A stretch of 6,242 nt of DNA. Origin: Ruminococcaceae bacterium UBA5579. GTDB lineage: Bacteria; Bacillota; Clostridia; Oscillospirales; Ruminococcaceae. The first letter of the stretch is position 1. Every line of letters begins with the position of its first letter. Shown here piece after piece: positions 1 to 5,101 of the stretch. The notes beneath the pieces were generated by a model. That model was not told the origin of the DNA. It searched no databases and saw only the letters and a list, made by a program, of their open reading frames with translations. The DNA is taken from the NCBI GenBank assembly GCA_002425305.1, contig DILZ01000098.1, forward strand, positions 10,802-17,043. The letters run 5' to 3'. The translations under genes and the position numbers were made by a program.

Positions 1-482
1 TGCGCAGTGGGAGTGCGCACTCCGCCGTAGTTCAGCGGAAAGCGAAACTGACGTTCCGCCGACGAGAAGTGCGAACTTGTAACAGCAGCGCAGTTGTCGA
101 CGTACCCCGCGTTAACCATAGACGCGGATAAAAGCAGCGCTTCGGCAAACGTAGAGCAAGCGCCGTATATCCCCAGAAACGGGATATAAAACTCCTTTAA
201 GCCGTAACTCGAGCCCGTGCATTGGTTAAGCAGATCGCCCGCGAAAATTAAGTCCATTTTCTCGGACGTGAGCGCCGCCTTGTCCATAGCGTGCTGAAGC
301 GCTTTGGTCTGGAGCTGCGCCTCGGCTTGCTCCCAGGTCTCCGCGCCGCCCTTGTTGTCCTCCACTACCTCATCGAACTCATCGCCGTATGGACCATCGC
401 CTTCGATCTTTCCGACAACGCTCGCATATCCGATTATCGAGGCGTTCCCGAATTTAAATGTTTTTCCTTCACAAACAGCCAA
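1..482 (-). CDS. spoVAD: Stage V sporulation protein AD (SpoVAD), 5' part, cut by window edge
   Basis: SpoVAD is a thiolase-fold protein of the spore inner membrane SpoVA complex. It binds dipicolinic acid (DPA) and is needed for DPA uptake into the forespore and release at germination. I translated the minus strand directly, and 160 codons are visible. The product begins MAVCEGKTFKFGNASIIGYA. It goes on to an AGDLLNQCTGSSYGL stretch and a GIYGACSTFAEALLLSASMV stretch, which match the SpoVAD/ketoacyl-synthase-like core, including the ACST segment that in condensing enzymes carries the nucleophilic Cys. I chose the TTG at 480-482 because a perfect AGGAGG (491-496) lies 8 nt upstream, and no ATG is better placed. 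The spoVAC stop codon (495-497) overlaps that Shine-Dalgarno, so the two genes are probably translationally coupled. The 3' end, and a probable spoVAE after it, lie beyond position 1. The identification is firm; the TTG start is an inference from the RBS. Confidence 0.95.
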   Translation of the reverse strand, partial: MAVCEGKTFKFGNASIIGYASVVGKIEGDGPYGDEFDEVVEDNKGGAETWEQAEAQLQTKALQHAMDKAALTSEKMDLIFAGDLLNQCTGSSYGLKEFYIPFLGIYGACSTFAEALLLSASMVNAGYVDNCAAVTSSHFSSAERQFRFPLNYGGVRTPTA

Positions 483-494
483 GCTGATCGCCTC

Positions 495-938
495 CTAAAA
501 CAACGTGGTAATATAATAAACGATACCGTAAATAACGGACGCGGAAATTCCGTAAACTATGACCGGACCCGCGATGATGAACATCTTTGCGCCAAGCCCC
601 AGCACAAAGCCCTCGCTTTTGAATTCCAGCGCGGGCGAAACAACGGAATTCGCAAAGCCCGTTATCGGCACAAGAGTTCCCGCGCCTGCGTGCTGCGCGA
701 TACGGTCATAGAGTTTCAGTCCCGTCAGCAGAGCCGAAAGGAAGATGAGAGTGATAGAAGTCCATGCACCCGCCTGATCCTCGGGAAGCCCGAACGCGCC
801 GTACATATTCAGAAGCCCTTCGCCAAGACAGCAAATAAGTCCGCCTATAACGAACGATATTGGAAGAGTTTTATACATTGCGGAAGCGGGCGAGCGGCGC
901 TTGGCAAGCTCGCCGTATTCCTGATTGGAGATATTCAT
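495..938 (-). CDS. spoVAC: Stage V sporulation protein AC (SpoVAC), membrane channel subunit
   Basis: SpoVAC is a small multi-pass protein of the forespore/spore inner membrane. In Bacillus it acts as a mechanosensitive-type channel for DPA. The product is 147 aa, close to the usual length of about 150. After a charged N-terminus come hydrophobic segments at about residues 26-46, 58-75 and 108-145. The family signature is clear: SALLTGLKLYDRI, then AGAGTLVPITGFANSV and ALEFKSEGFVLG. The start ATG (936-938) is preceded by AAAGGA about 7 nt upstream. It is the first gene of the visible spoVA pair, with no spoVAA or spoVAB in front, as in clostridial spoVA operons. The gap to spoVAD is only 12 nt. 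A sigmaG-like promoter lies about 50 nt upstream, in keeping with late forespore expression. Confidence 0.96.
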   Translation of the reverse strand: MNISNQEYGELAKRRSPASAMYKTLPISFVIGGLICCLGEGLLNMYGAFGLPEDQAGAWTSITLIFLSALLTGLKLYDRIAQHAGAGTLVPITGFANSVVSPALEFKSEGFVLGLGAKMFIIAGPVIVYGISASVIYGIVYYITTLF

Positions 939-987
939 AATTTATCCTTTCCCGATGTTTTAGTACACCGTTTAACTTTTCTTGTTA

Positions 988-1017
988 TATTTTGAGAACC
1001 TGCCGCACTAAAATTCG
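988..1017 (-). promoter_or_regulatory. Candidate sigmaG promoter for spoVAC-spoVAD
   Basis: Read on the minus strand, the -35-like CGAATT (1012-1017) is separated by 17 nt from the -10-like CAAAATA (988-994). The sigmaG consensus is close to TGAATA/GHATR, a 17-18 nt spacer, and CATACTA. The boxes match 4 of 6 and 5 of 7 positions. Transcription would begin near 980, giving a leader of about 40 nt. spoVA operons are known sigmaG targets in B. subtilis, which supports the placement, but the boxes are imperfect. Confidence 0.45.
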
Positions 1018-1081
1018 TGGAAATTTTTACATAAAAAATCGGTGCGCCACAGGCAATACCTTTTATTATGATTTATAAACG

Positions 1082-1117
1082 ATTGCGGCGTCGAGCGTTT
1101 TCGCTCGACACCGCAAT
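1082..1117 (-). terminator. Strong hairpin closing the NERD-GNAT-elaA transcript
   Basis: Two 16-nt arms (1082-1097 and 1102-1117) enclose a TTTT loop on the plus strand. On the minus strand all 16 pairs form, one of them a U-G wobble; on the plus strand that position is a C-A mismatch. The structure therefore favours minus-strand transcripts. It starts about 35 nt after the elaA stop. The downstream tail on the minus strand (CGTTTATAAAT) is AT-rich but has only a short U run, so termination may be moderate or Rho-assisted. Confidence 0.65.
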
Positions 1118-1152
1118 ACTTCTATACCTCACATTGATCAATAAGCCGCCAT

Positions 1153-1593
1153 TCAAATAATATCCAGGATCATCTCGATATGTTCTATGCCGTCGTCAAT
1201 AAACGGCTCGGAGCACTGCCGAAATCCCAGCTTCTCATAAAAACCACGCGCGTACACCTGCGCCTCTATACGCAGCTTCTCCGCGCCGAGCTTCTCCCGC
1301 GCGAACCTTATCCCCTCGCGTACTATCTCCGCGCCCAGCCCCTCGCCGCGCCGCGTTGTAAAGATACGTCCAAGCGCGGGTTCGGGAAACGAAGCACCCG
1401 CCTTGAGCACTCGCAAATACGCCGCAATTCCGTTTTCGTCACGCAAAAAGAGGTGATACGCCGCCTTGTCCTTGCCGTCCATATCGGGATAGGGGCAGTT
1501 CTGCTCCACCACAAAAACGTCCGAGCGGGCTTTCAGAATATCGTAAAGCTCTCCGTTCGTCAGTTCATCAAAACGCTTTATCACAAGCTCCAT
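1153..1593 (-). CDS. elaA: ElaA-type GNAT N-acetyltransferase
   Basis: This is a cytoplasmic GNAT acyltransferase of the ElaA family; its physiological substrate is unknown. It is 146 aa, about the length of E. coli ElaA. Recognisable blocks are VFVVEQNCPYPDMDG at residues 26-40, the acetyl-CoA motif A ending RRGEGLGAEIV (81-91), and a C-terminal IEAQVYARGFYEKLGFRQ then EPFIDDGIEHIEM, which is the ElaA hallmark. Between GR (75-76) and RGEGLG the loop looks about two residues shorter than in typical ElaA proteins, by memory of the family. The start ATG (1591-1593) lies inside the end of the upstream acetyltransferase gene (26-nt overlap, different frame). It has GAGGAG (1604-1609) 10 nt upstream, so it is probably coupled. 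It is the last gene before the hairpin at 1082-1117. Confidence 0.88.
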   Translation of the reverse strand: MELVIKRFDELTNGELYDILKARSDVFVVEQNCPYPDMDGKDKAAYHLFLRDENGIAAYLRVLKAGASFPEPALGRIFTTRRGEGLGAEIVREGIRFAREKLGAEKLRIEAQVYARGFYEKLGFRQCSEPFIDDGIEHIEMILDII

Positions 1594-2155
1594 TTTTGTA
1601 AAGCTCCTCGTATTCCTCTCTTATCAGTCCGTAGACCGCCGTGTCGCAAAAGCCCGTGTTGTTGCGGTCTCCGTGGCGCAGCGTCCCCTCGTGTTTCAGC
1701 CCGCACTTCTGCATTACCTTGCCCGAGTTCGGATTGTTTACGTCGTGCTCCGAGAAAACGCGATTCGCGCCTACCTCTTCGAAAAAGAACCGCATCACCG
1801 CCGCCAGCGCTTCACTCGTTATTCCCTGCCGCCACTGCTTTTCACCGATACAGTAGCCTATCTCCACGGAGCTTGCCCACTCGTTCAAAGCGACCGCGCT
1901 GATAGAACCGATTGGCTCGCAGAGAACTTTCAGCTCGATAGCCCATTCGTAGAAATCGTTTCTTGAATAGTTGTCGAGGAGGAATTGCAGATACTCCAGC
2001 GTGACGGAAACGTCCTTGTGGGTCTGCCACCGCAAGAACATCGTGACATTATCGTTCGACATCCAATTTTTAAACGCACATTCCGCATCCTCTAGAGTAA
2101 ACCGCCGCAATATCAACCGCTCCGTTTCAAGCGTAAGCGTGCCCTTGTGTTCCAT
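1568..2155 (-). CDS. RimJ/RimL-type GNAT N-acetyltransferase
   Basis: This is a GNAT-superfamily acetyltransferase of the Acetyltransf_3 (RimJ/RimL-like) kind, 195 aa, predicted cytoplasmic. The family acetylates protein N-termini or small molecules, and the substrate cannot be told here. The N-terminal TLETERLILRRFTLED (residues 6-23) is the classic opening strand. GYCIGEKQWRQGITSEAL (100-117) is motif A for the acetyl-CoA pyrophosphate. DVNNPNSGKVMQKCGLKHEGTLR (138-160) is motif B. The open frame extends upstream to an ATG at 2203, but that would overlap the NERD gene. I chose the ATG at 2153-2155, where GGGAG lies 6 nt upstream, leaving a 10-nt gap after the NERD stop. It overlaps elaA by 26 nt at its 3' end. 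Two dissimilar GNATs in one transcript is unusual but not unique. Confidence 0.88.
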   Translation of the reverse strand: MEHKGTLTLETERLILRRFTLEDAECAFKNWMSNDNVTMFLRWQTHKDVSVTLEYLQFLLDNYSRNDFYEWAIELKVLCEPIGSISAVALNEWASSVEIGYCIGEKQWRQGITSEALAAVMRFFFEEVGANRVFSEHDVNNPNSGKVMQKCGLKHEGTLRHGDRNNTGFCDTAVYGLIREEYEELYKNGACDKAF

Positions 2156-2165
2156 TAAAAACTCC

Positions 2166-2906
2166 CTATATTTTCGCGCGTGCCTCGTTGAGTATGCGCG
2201 CATACTTTTCCATTTGTATTTTTGAGATCACTTCGCCGCGATCGTAGCCGTTGAGGAAATTCAGCAGCTCCTTGCTGCCGAGGCACACATAGTCGTTTTC
2301 GCGCAGATTGAGCTTTAACTTCGCGTTGCTGCTTGAAAAATACAGAACCGAATCTATCCAGACCTCCTCGCCCGCCGCGTTCAGTATGCTCTTAACAATA
2401 TCGCGCTGACGGCGCACTTGCTTTATCGGGTTGTCCATTTCCTGAACGGAATGCTGTTTGTTTTTATAGAACTTATGCTGCTCCCATTTATCCGCCTTCC
2501 AGTCCCCCGCGATAGTGCCCGAATGGTTCTTTACTTCTATGATAATTATCCCCTTGTGGCTTATCACGAGCATATCCAGCTCCGAACGGCCGCGCTTATA
2601 GCGTACCGGAAGATTACAGAACACGATATTGTTGCCGTCGATATGACGTATAGCCTTATAAAGCCTGCGTTCGCCGCGTCTGCCGCTGTTCAGCACGTTA
2701 TACCTTCTCGCGACTATGCTGTACGCCACGTTGCACAGGAATATCAGCGCTATCGCCACTATCGCCGTTATCTTAGTTTCGTACAAGTGGAAAAAAACAA
2801 AGAACACCAGCAGCAGCACGGGGCACACACCCAAAAACACCTGCGCAAGAAGCAATCCGAACACCTTTCGGTTGTTGTTGTTCTTGCAGCGAATGACCTT
2901 GTTCAT
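2166..2906 (-). CDS. NERD domain protein with two N-terminal membrane helices
   Basis: The 246-aa product is a membrane-anchored protein with a nuclease-related domain (NERD). This is a PD-(D/E)xK-like fold predicted to act on nucleic acid, with little direct biochemistry. Two hydrophobic segments, about residues 15-42 and 46-66, form a hairpin that would leave the rest in the cytoplasm. The domain spans about 74-180. It has GxxGE around E79, SELDMLVI with D111, IIIIEVKN with E124 and K126, GDWKADKW (134-141) and NPIKQ with Q163. These are the conserved acidic, Lys and Gln positions of active family members, and none is missing. The start ATG (2904-2906) follows AGGGGTG about 9 nt upstream. 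A run of four Asn codons lies at residues 9-12. It opens a compact cluster with two acetyltransferases. No clear promoter is visible in the 111-nt gap upstream, so it may be read through from ychF-ygeA. Confidence 0.9.
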   Translation of the reverse strand: MNKVIRCKNNNNRKVFGLLLAQVFLGVCPVLLLVFFVFFHLYETKITAIVAIALIFLCNVAYSIVARRYNVLNSGRRGERRLYKAIRHIDGNNIVFCNLPVRYKRGRSELDMLVISHKGIIIIEVKNHSGTIAGDWKADKWEQHKFYKNKQHSVQEMDNPIKQVRRQRDIVKSILNAAGEEVWIDSVLYFSSSNAKLKLNLRENDYVCLGSKELLNFLNGYDRGEVISKIQMEKYARILNEARAKI

Positions 2907-2930
2907 TGCAATTTCACCCCTCTTGAAGTG

Positions 2931-3024
2931 ATACTAATTTGAAATCAATGTATAGACTTATTTGTGCGGTGCTGCCTTAATGTAATACCTTATTTTTGTC
3001 TACACTTTAATGGCAAATTAGTAT
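2931..3024 (-). repeat. 94-bp element with 27-bp imperfect terminal inverted repeats (MITE-like)
   Basis: The outer 11 bases are perfect inverted copies: ATACTAATTTG at 2931-2941 and its reverse complement at 3014-3024. Pairing continues inward, giving 22 matches over 27 positions (2931-2957 against 2998-3024); the inner ends share TAGAC. The core of about 40 nt does not pair well. The size and layout resemble a small non-autonomous transposable element, and the RNA could fold into a long hairpin. I see no convincing target-site duplication (left flank TTGAAGTG, right flank AAGATTTC) and no second copy in the window. The right end overlaps the last two codons and stop of the racemase gene. 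An old insertion or an intercistronic processing hairpin are both possible. Confidence 0.45.
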
Positions 3025-3704
3025 AAGATTTCCGCCGCTTTTTCGGCGTGAATCACAGTTGTATCGAAAACGGGAAGAGGCGAGCACTGCTCGTCGATCA
3101 GCATACCGATCTCGGTGCAGCCGAGTATAACTCCCTGTGCGCCCTGCTGCTTCAACTCGCCGATTATCCGCACATACTCCTCCCGCGAGGAGGGCGAAAC
3201 AACACCGCAGCACAGCTCATCGTAGATAACGCGGTTCACGATCTCGATATCGCCGCCGTTCGGGACAAGTACCGAAATGCCGCGCTTTTCGAGGCGTTCC
3301 CTGTAAAAATCCTGTAACATCGTGTACTTTGTACCAAGCAAAGCAGCCTTTGTGATGTTTGCGGCAAGCAGCGCGTCCGCCGTCGCGTCGGCTATGTGAA
3401 TTATAGGTATATCTATCATTGCGGATATTTCGGGAGCGACCTTGTGCATCGTGTTCGTGCAGATGACGATAAGATCCGCGCCCGCTTTTTGAAGGCTCAG
3501 CGCCGCAGCGCCGAGTATCGCGGCGCTTTTGTCCCAATCGCCGTTCGTTTGACACTCCTCTATCTCCGCAAAATCGACGCTGTATAGAAGTATCTTTGCG
3601 GAATGTAAACCGCCCAACTTGTTTTTTACATATTCGTTTATTAATCGATAATATGTGACGGTGCTCTCCCAGCTCATTCCGCCGATAAGCCCGATAATTT
3701 TCAT
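3018..3704 (-). CDS. ygeA: YgeA-type aspartate/glutamate-family amino-acid racemase
   Basis: This is a PLP-independent racemase of the Asp/Glu racemase superfamily, a two-base, two-cysteine cytoplasmic enzyme. The closest type I recognise is E. coli YgeA, a broad-specificity amino-acid racemase; clostridial homologues may supply D-amino acids. The product is 228 aa, full length. The N-terminal IGLIGGMSWESTVTYYRLIN (residues 3-23) and SVDFAEIEECQ (42-52) are near-identical to YgeA. The catalytic cysteines are C82 in VICTNTMHK and C196 in GCTEIG. The protein ends normally with a PVFDTTVIHAEKAAEIL tail. The start ATG (3702-3704) follows a duplicated GAGG. It lies 32 nt after ychF in the same direction. 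Its last two codons and stop lie within the inverted-repeat end at 3014-3024. Confidence 0.93.
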   Translation of the reverse strand: MKIIGLIGGMSWESTVTYYRLINEYVKNKLGGLHSAKILLYSVDFAEIEECQTNGDWDKSAAILGAAALSLQKAGADLIVICTNTMHKVAPEISAMIDIPIIHIADATADALLAANITKAALLGTKYTMLQDFYRERLEKRGISVLVPNGGDIEIVNRVIYDELCCGVVSPSSREEYVRIIGELKQQGAQGVILGCTEIGMLIDEQCSPLPVFDTTVIHAEKAAEILY

Positions 3705-3722
3705 CTAACCTCTAACCTCTAA
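3705..3722 (-). promoter_or_regulatory. Duplicated Shine-Dalgarno (tandem 7-mer) before the racemase
   Basis: On the minus strand, TTAGAGGTTAGAGGTTAG runs straight into the ATG: two copies of TTAGAGG plus a partial third. This gives two GAGG cores, one about 4 nt from the start (short) and one about 11 nt away (long). Neither is at the ideal distance, so gain or loss of one repeat unit would shift translation efficiency. Confidence 0.55.
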
Positions 3723-3736
3723 TCAATGTCCTACTA

Positions 3737-4831
3737 TCAAACGTTAAAGCGGAACAAAGTAACGTCCCCGTCCTGCATAACATAATCCTTCCCCTCTAAC
3801 CGCACCAGACCCTTTTCCTTTGCCGCCGCCATAGAGCCGCAGCTGATAAGGTCGTCAAAGGAAACTATCTCGGCGCGGATAAAGCCCTTCTCGAAATCGG
3901 TGTGTATCTTGCCGGCTGCCTGGGGCGCTTTTGTACCTTTTGTAATAGTCCACGCGCGAACCTCGGGCGTGCCCGCCGTGAGGTAGGAGATAAGTCCCAG
4001 CAAGCGATAGCCCGTCTTGATGATACGCGCAAGACCCGAGCTTTCAAGGTGCATATCGGATAAGAACATTGCCTTGTCCTCGTCCGACATATCGGATATC
4101 TCCGCTTCTATCTGCGCACAAATTGGCAGCACCTCGGCGTGTTCCTCTTCGGCTATCTTGATAACCGCGCGATACTCCTCGTTGGAGTTGATGTCGCCGG
4201 TGAAATCCGCCTCGGACAGGTTAGCCGCGTAAATTACGGGCTTGTTGGAGAGCAGGGGCGTGTCCTTGAGCATAGCACGTTCCTCGTCGGAGAAGTCGTA
4301 GCTCCGCGCGGACTTGCCGCTCTCAAGATGCGCTTTTAGCGCCTCAAAGAAATCGACCTCCGCCTGCGCCGACTTATCGCCTTTAAGGGCTTTCTTCGCG
4401 CGGTCTATTCTGCGTTCCAGAATTTCCAGATCGCTGAAGATAAGCTCAAGATTTATCGTTTCGATATCCCTTGCCGCGCCTATAGAGCCGTCGACGTGGA
4501 TTATATTGTCATCGTTAAAGCAGCGCACAACGTGCACGACAGCGTCCACCTCGCGTATATTCGACAAGAACTTGTTTCCCAGACCCTCGCCCTTGGACGC
4601 GCCTTTTACAAGTCCCGCGATATCCACGAACTCCAGCGTCGCGGGAGTGAACTTTTCCGGGTGATACATTTCGGCGAGCTTGTCCAGCCGCTCGTCCGGA
4701 ACGGAAACTATACCCACATTCGGTTCGATAGTACAAAACGGATAGTTCGCGCTTTCCGCGCCCGCGTTTGTCAGCGCGTTAAAAAGGGTGCTTTTGCCGA
4801 CGTTCGGCAGACCAACCATTCCAAGCTTCAT
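3737..4831 (-). CDS. ychF: Redox/ribosome-associated ATPase YchF (Ola1 family)
   Basis: YchF is a universally conserved Obg-family P-loop protein that prefers ATP, binds ribosomes and affects stress responses. The product is 364 aa, the normal length. The G1 loop is GLPNVGKST (residues 7-15), the switch II/G3 is DIAGLVKGASKGEGLGN (70-86), and NLSE (204-207) replaces the GTP-specific NKxD, the known reason for ATP preference. A coiled helical insert follows at about 120-190. A TGS domain ends the protein (about 280-362), with TAGTPEVRAWTI and AAGKIHTDFEKGFIRAE. The start ATG (4829-4831) has GGGAGG 5 nt upstream. The coding frame ends with three consecutive stops (TGA TAG TAG). The gene is the first long ORF from the promoter at 4954-4982 and precedes the racemase. 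Confidence 0.98.
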   Translation of the reverse strand: MKLGMVGLPNVGKSTLFNALTNAGAESANYPFCTIEPNVGIVSVPDERLDKLAEMYHPEKFTPATLEFVDIAGLVKGASKGEGLGNKFLSNIREVDAVVHVVRCFNDDNIIHVDGSIGAARDIETINLELIFSDLEILERRIDRAKKALKGDKSAQAEVDFFEALKAHLESGKSARSYDFSDEERAMLKDTPLLSNKPVIYAANLSEADFTGDINSNEEYRAVIKIAEEEHAEVLPICAQIEAEISDMSDEDKAMFLSDMHLESSGLARIIKTGYRLLGLISYLTAGTPEVRAWTITKGTKAPQAAGKIHTDFEKGFIRAEIVSFDDLISCGSMAAAKEKGLVRLEGKDYVMQDGDVTLFRFNV

Positions 4832-4846
4832 TTTTACCTCCCTATA

Positions 4847-4897
4847 TTACGGCAGCGCGCCGAACTTTTGTTGAAGCGGGTTTATATTAACGTTCAT
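4847..4897 (-). CDS. Possible 16-codon leader ORF upstream of ychF
   Basis: The frame reads MNVNINPLQQKFGALP and then TAA. Its ATG (4895-4897) is preceded by GAAGGA with 6 nt spacing, as good a site as those of the annotated genes. Its stop (4847-4849) lies just before the GGGAGG of ychF, 15 nt from the ychF start. It lies inside the leader predicted from the 4954-4982 promoter. It has no regulatory-looking run of a single amino acid. It could be a translated leader that couples to ychF, a small protein, or chance; I do not recognise the peptide. Confidence 0.4.
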   Translation of the reverse strand: MNVNINPLQQKFGALP

Positions 4898-4953
4898 CAA
4901 TCGTCCTTCAAAAACATTCGGCGGAGCGGCACATTACAAACCCAATTATTTTT

Positions 4954-4982
4954 ATTATATCATATTTCCCCGAAAAAAGCAA
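4954..4982 (-). promoter_or_regulatory. SigmaA promoter with extended -10 for ychF
   Basis: On the minus strand the -10 is a perfect TATAAT (4954-4959) with a TGA just before it, making an extended TGN element. Seventeen nt further up is TTGCTT (4977-4982), which matches TTG of the -35. Transcription would begin near 4947, giving a leader of about 115 nt that contains the 16-codon ORF. This is the clearest vegetative promoter in the window. Confidence 0.72.
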
Positions 4983-5006
4983 GCGGGTATGTGTTTTTTA
5001 ATGTGC

Positions 5007-5036
5007 TTGATAAGTTTTGAACAACATTTGTATATA
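5007..5036 (+). promoter_or_regulatory. Alternative sigmaA-like promoter before the SpoIIQ-like gene
   Basis: TTGATA (5007-5012), an 18-nt spacer and TATATA (5031-5036) match five of six consensus bases in each box. It overlaps the sigmaF-like element, so the two could compete or one may be fortuitous. A purely sporulation-specific gene would not need it. Confidence 0.35.
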
Positions 5037-5058
5037 TTCCCAATTTTCGGCAAAACTA
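5030..5058 (+). promoter_or_regulatory. Candidate sigmaF promoter for the SpoIIQ-like gene
   Basis: GTATA (5030-5034), a 14-nt spacer and GGCAAAACTA (5049-5058) fit the sigmaF pattern GYWTA, about 15 nt, GGNRANANTR. All conserved positions are present; only the spacer is one short. The start point would be near 5065, about 37 nt before the ATG. spoIIQ is a classic sigmaF gene, so promoter and gene product support each other. Confidence 0.6.
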
Positions 5059-5101
5059 GCATTATCCCGGATCCATACAAAAAACCGAAAGGAATGTTAC
5101 T

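Noticed and set aside
291..995. Long plus-strand frame opposite spoVAC/spoVAD
   Set aside because: It is the antisense shadow of two firmly identified spo genes, crosses both, and its translation is Arg/Ser-rich with no family likeness.
1180..1902. 240-codon plus-strand frame opposite the two GNAT genes
   Set aside because: The translation is basic and low-complexity, with no ribosome-binding site and no domain; the minus strand codes for two recognisable acetyltransferases.
2156..2203. Upstream ATG extension (16 codons) of the RimJ/RimL-type acetyltransferase
   Set aside because: It would overlap the NERD gene and add a basic tail not seen in the family; the ATG at 2155 has a good GGGAG and fits the usual N-terminus.
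2942..3013. SigmaA promoter for the NERD gene (TAGACA within the inverted-repeat element)
   Set aside because: No acceptable -10 box lies 16-18 nt downstream, so the claim cannot be supported.
3033..3048. CGCCG/CGGCG hairpin near the end of the racemase gene as a terminator
   Set aside because: It lies inside coding sequence, has only five pairs, and no U run follows on the minus strand.
4496..5020. 174-codon plus-strand frame across the start of ychF
   Set aside because: It runs antisense through the YchF P-loop and the ychF promoter, and has no family resemblance.
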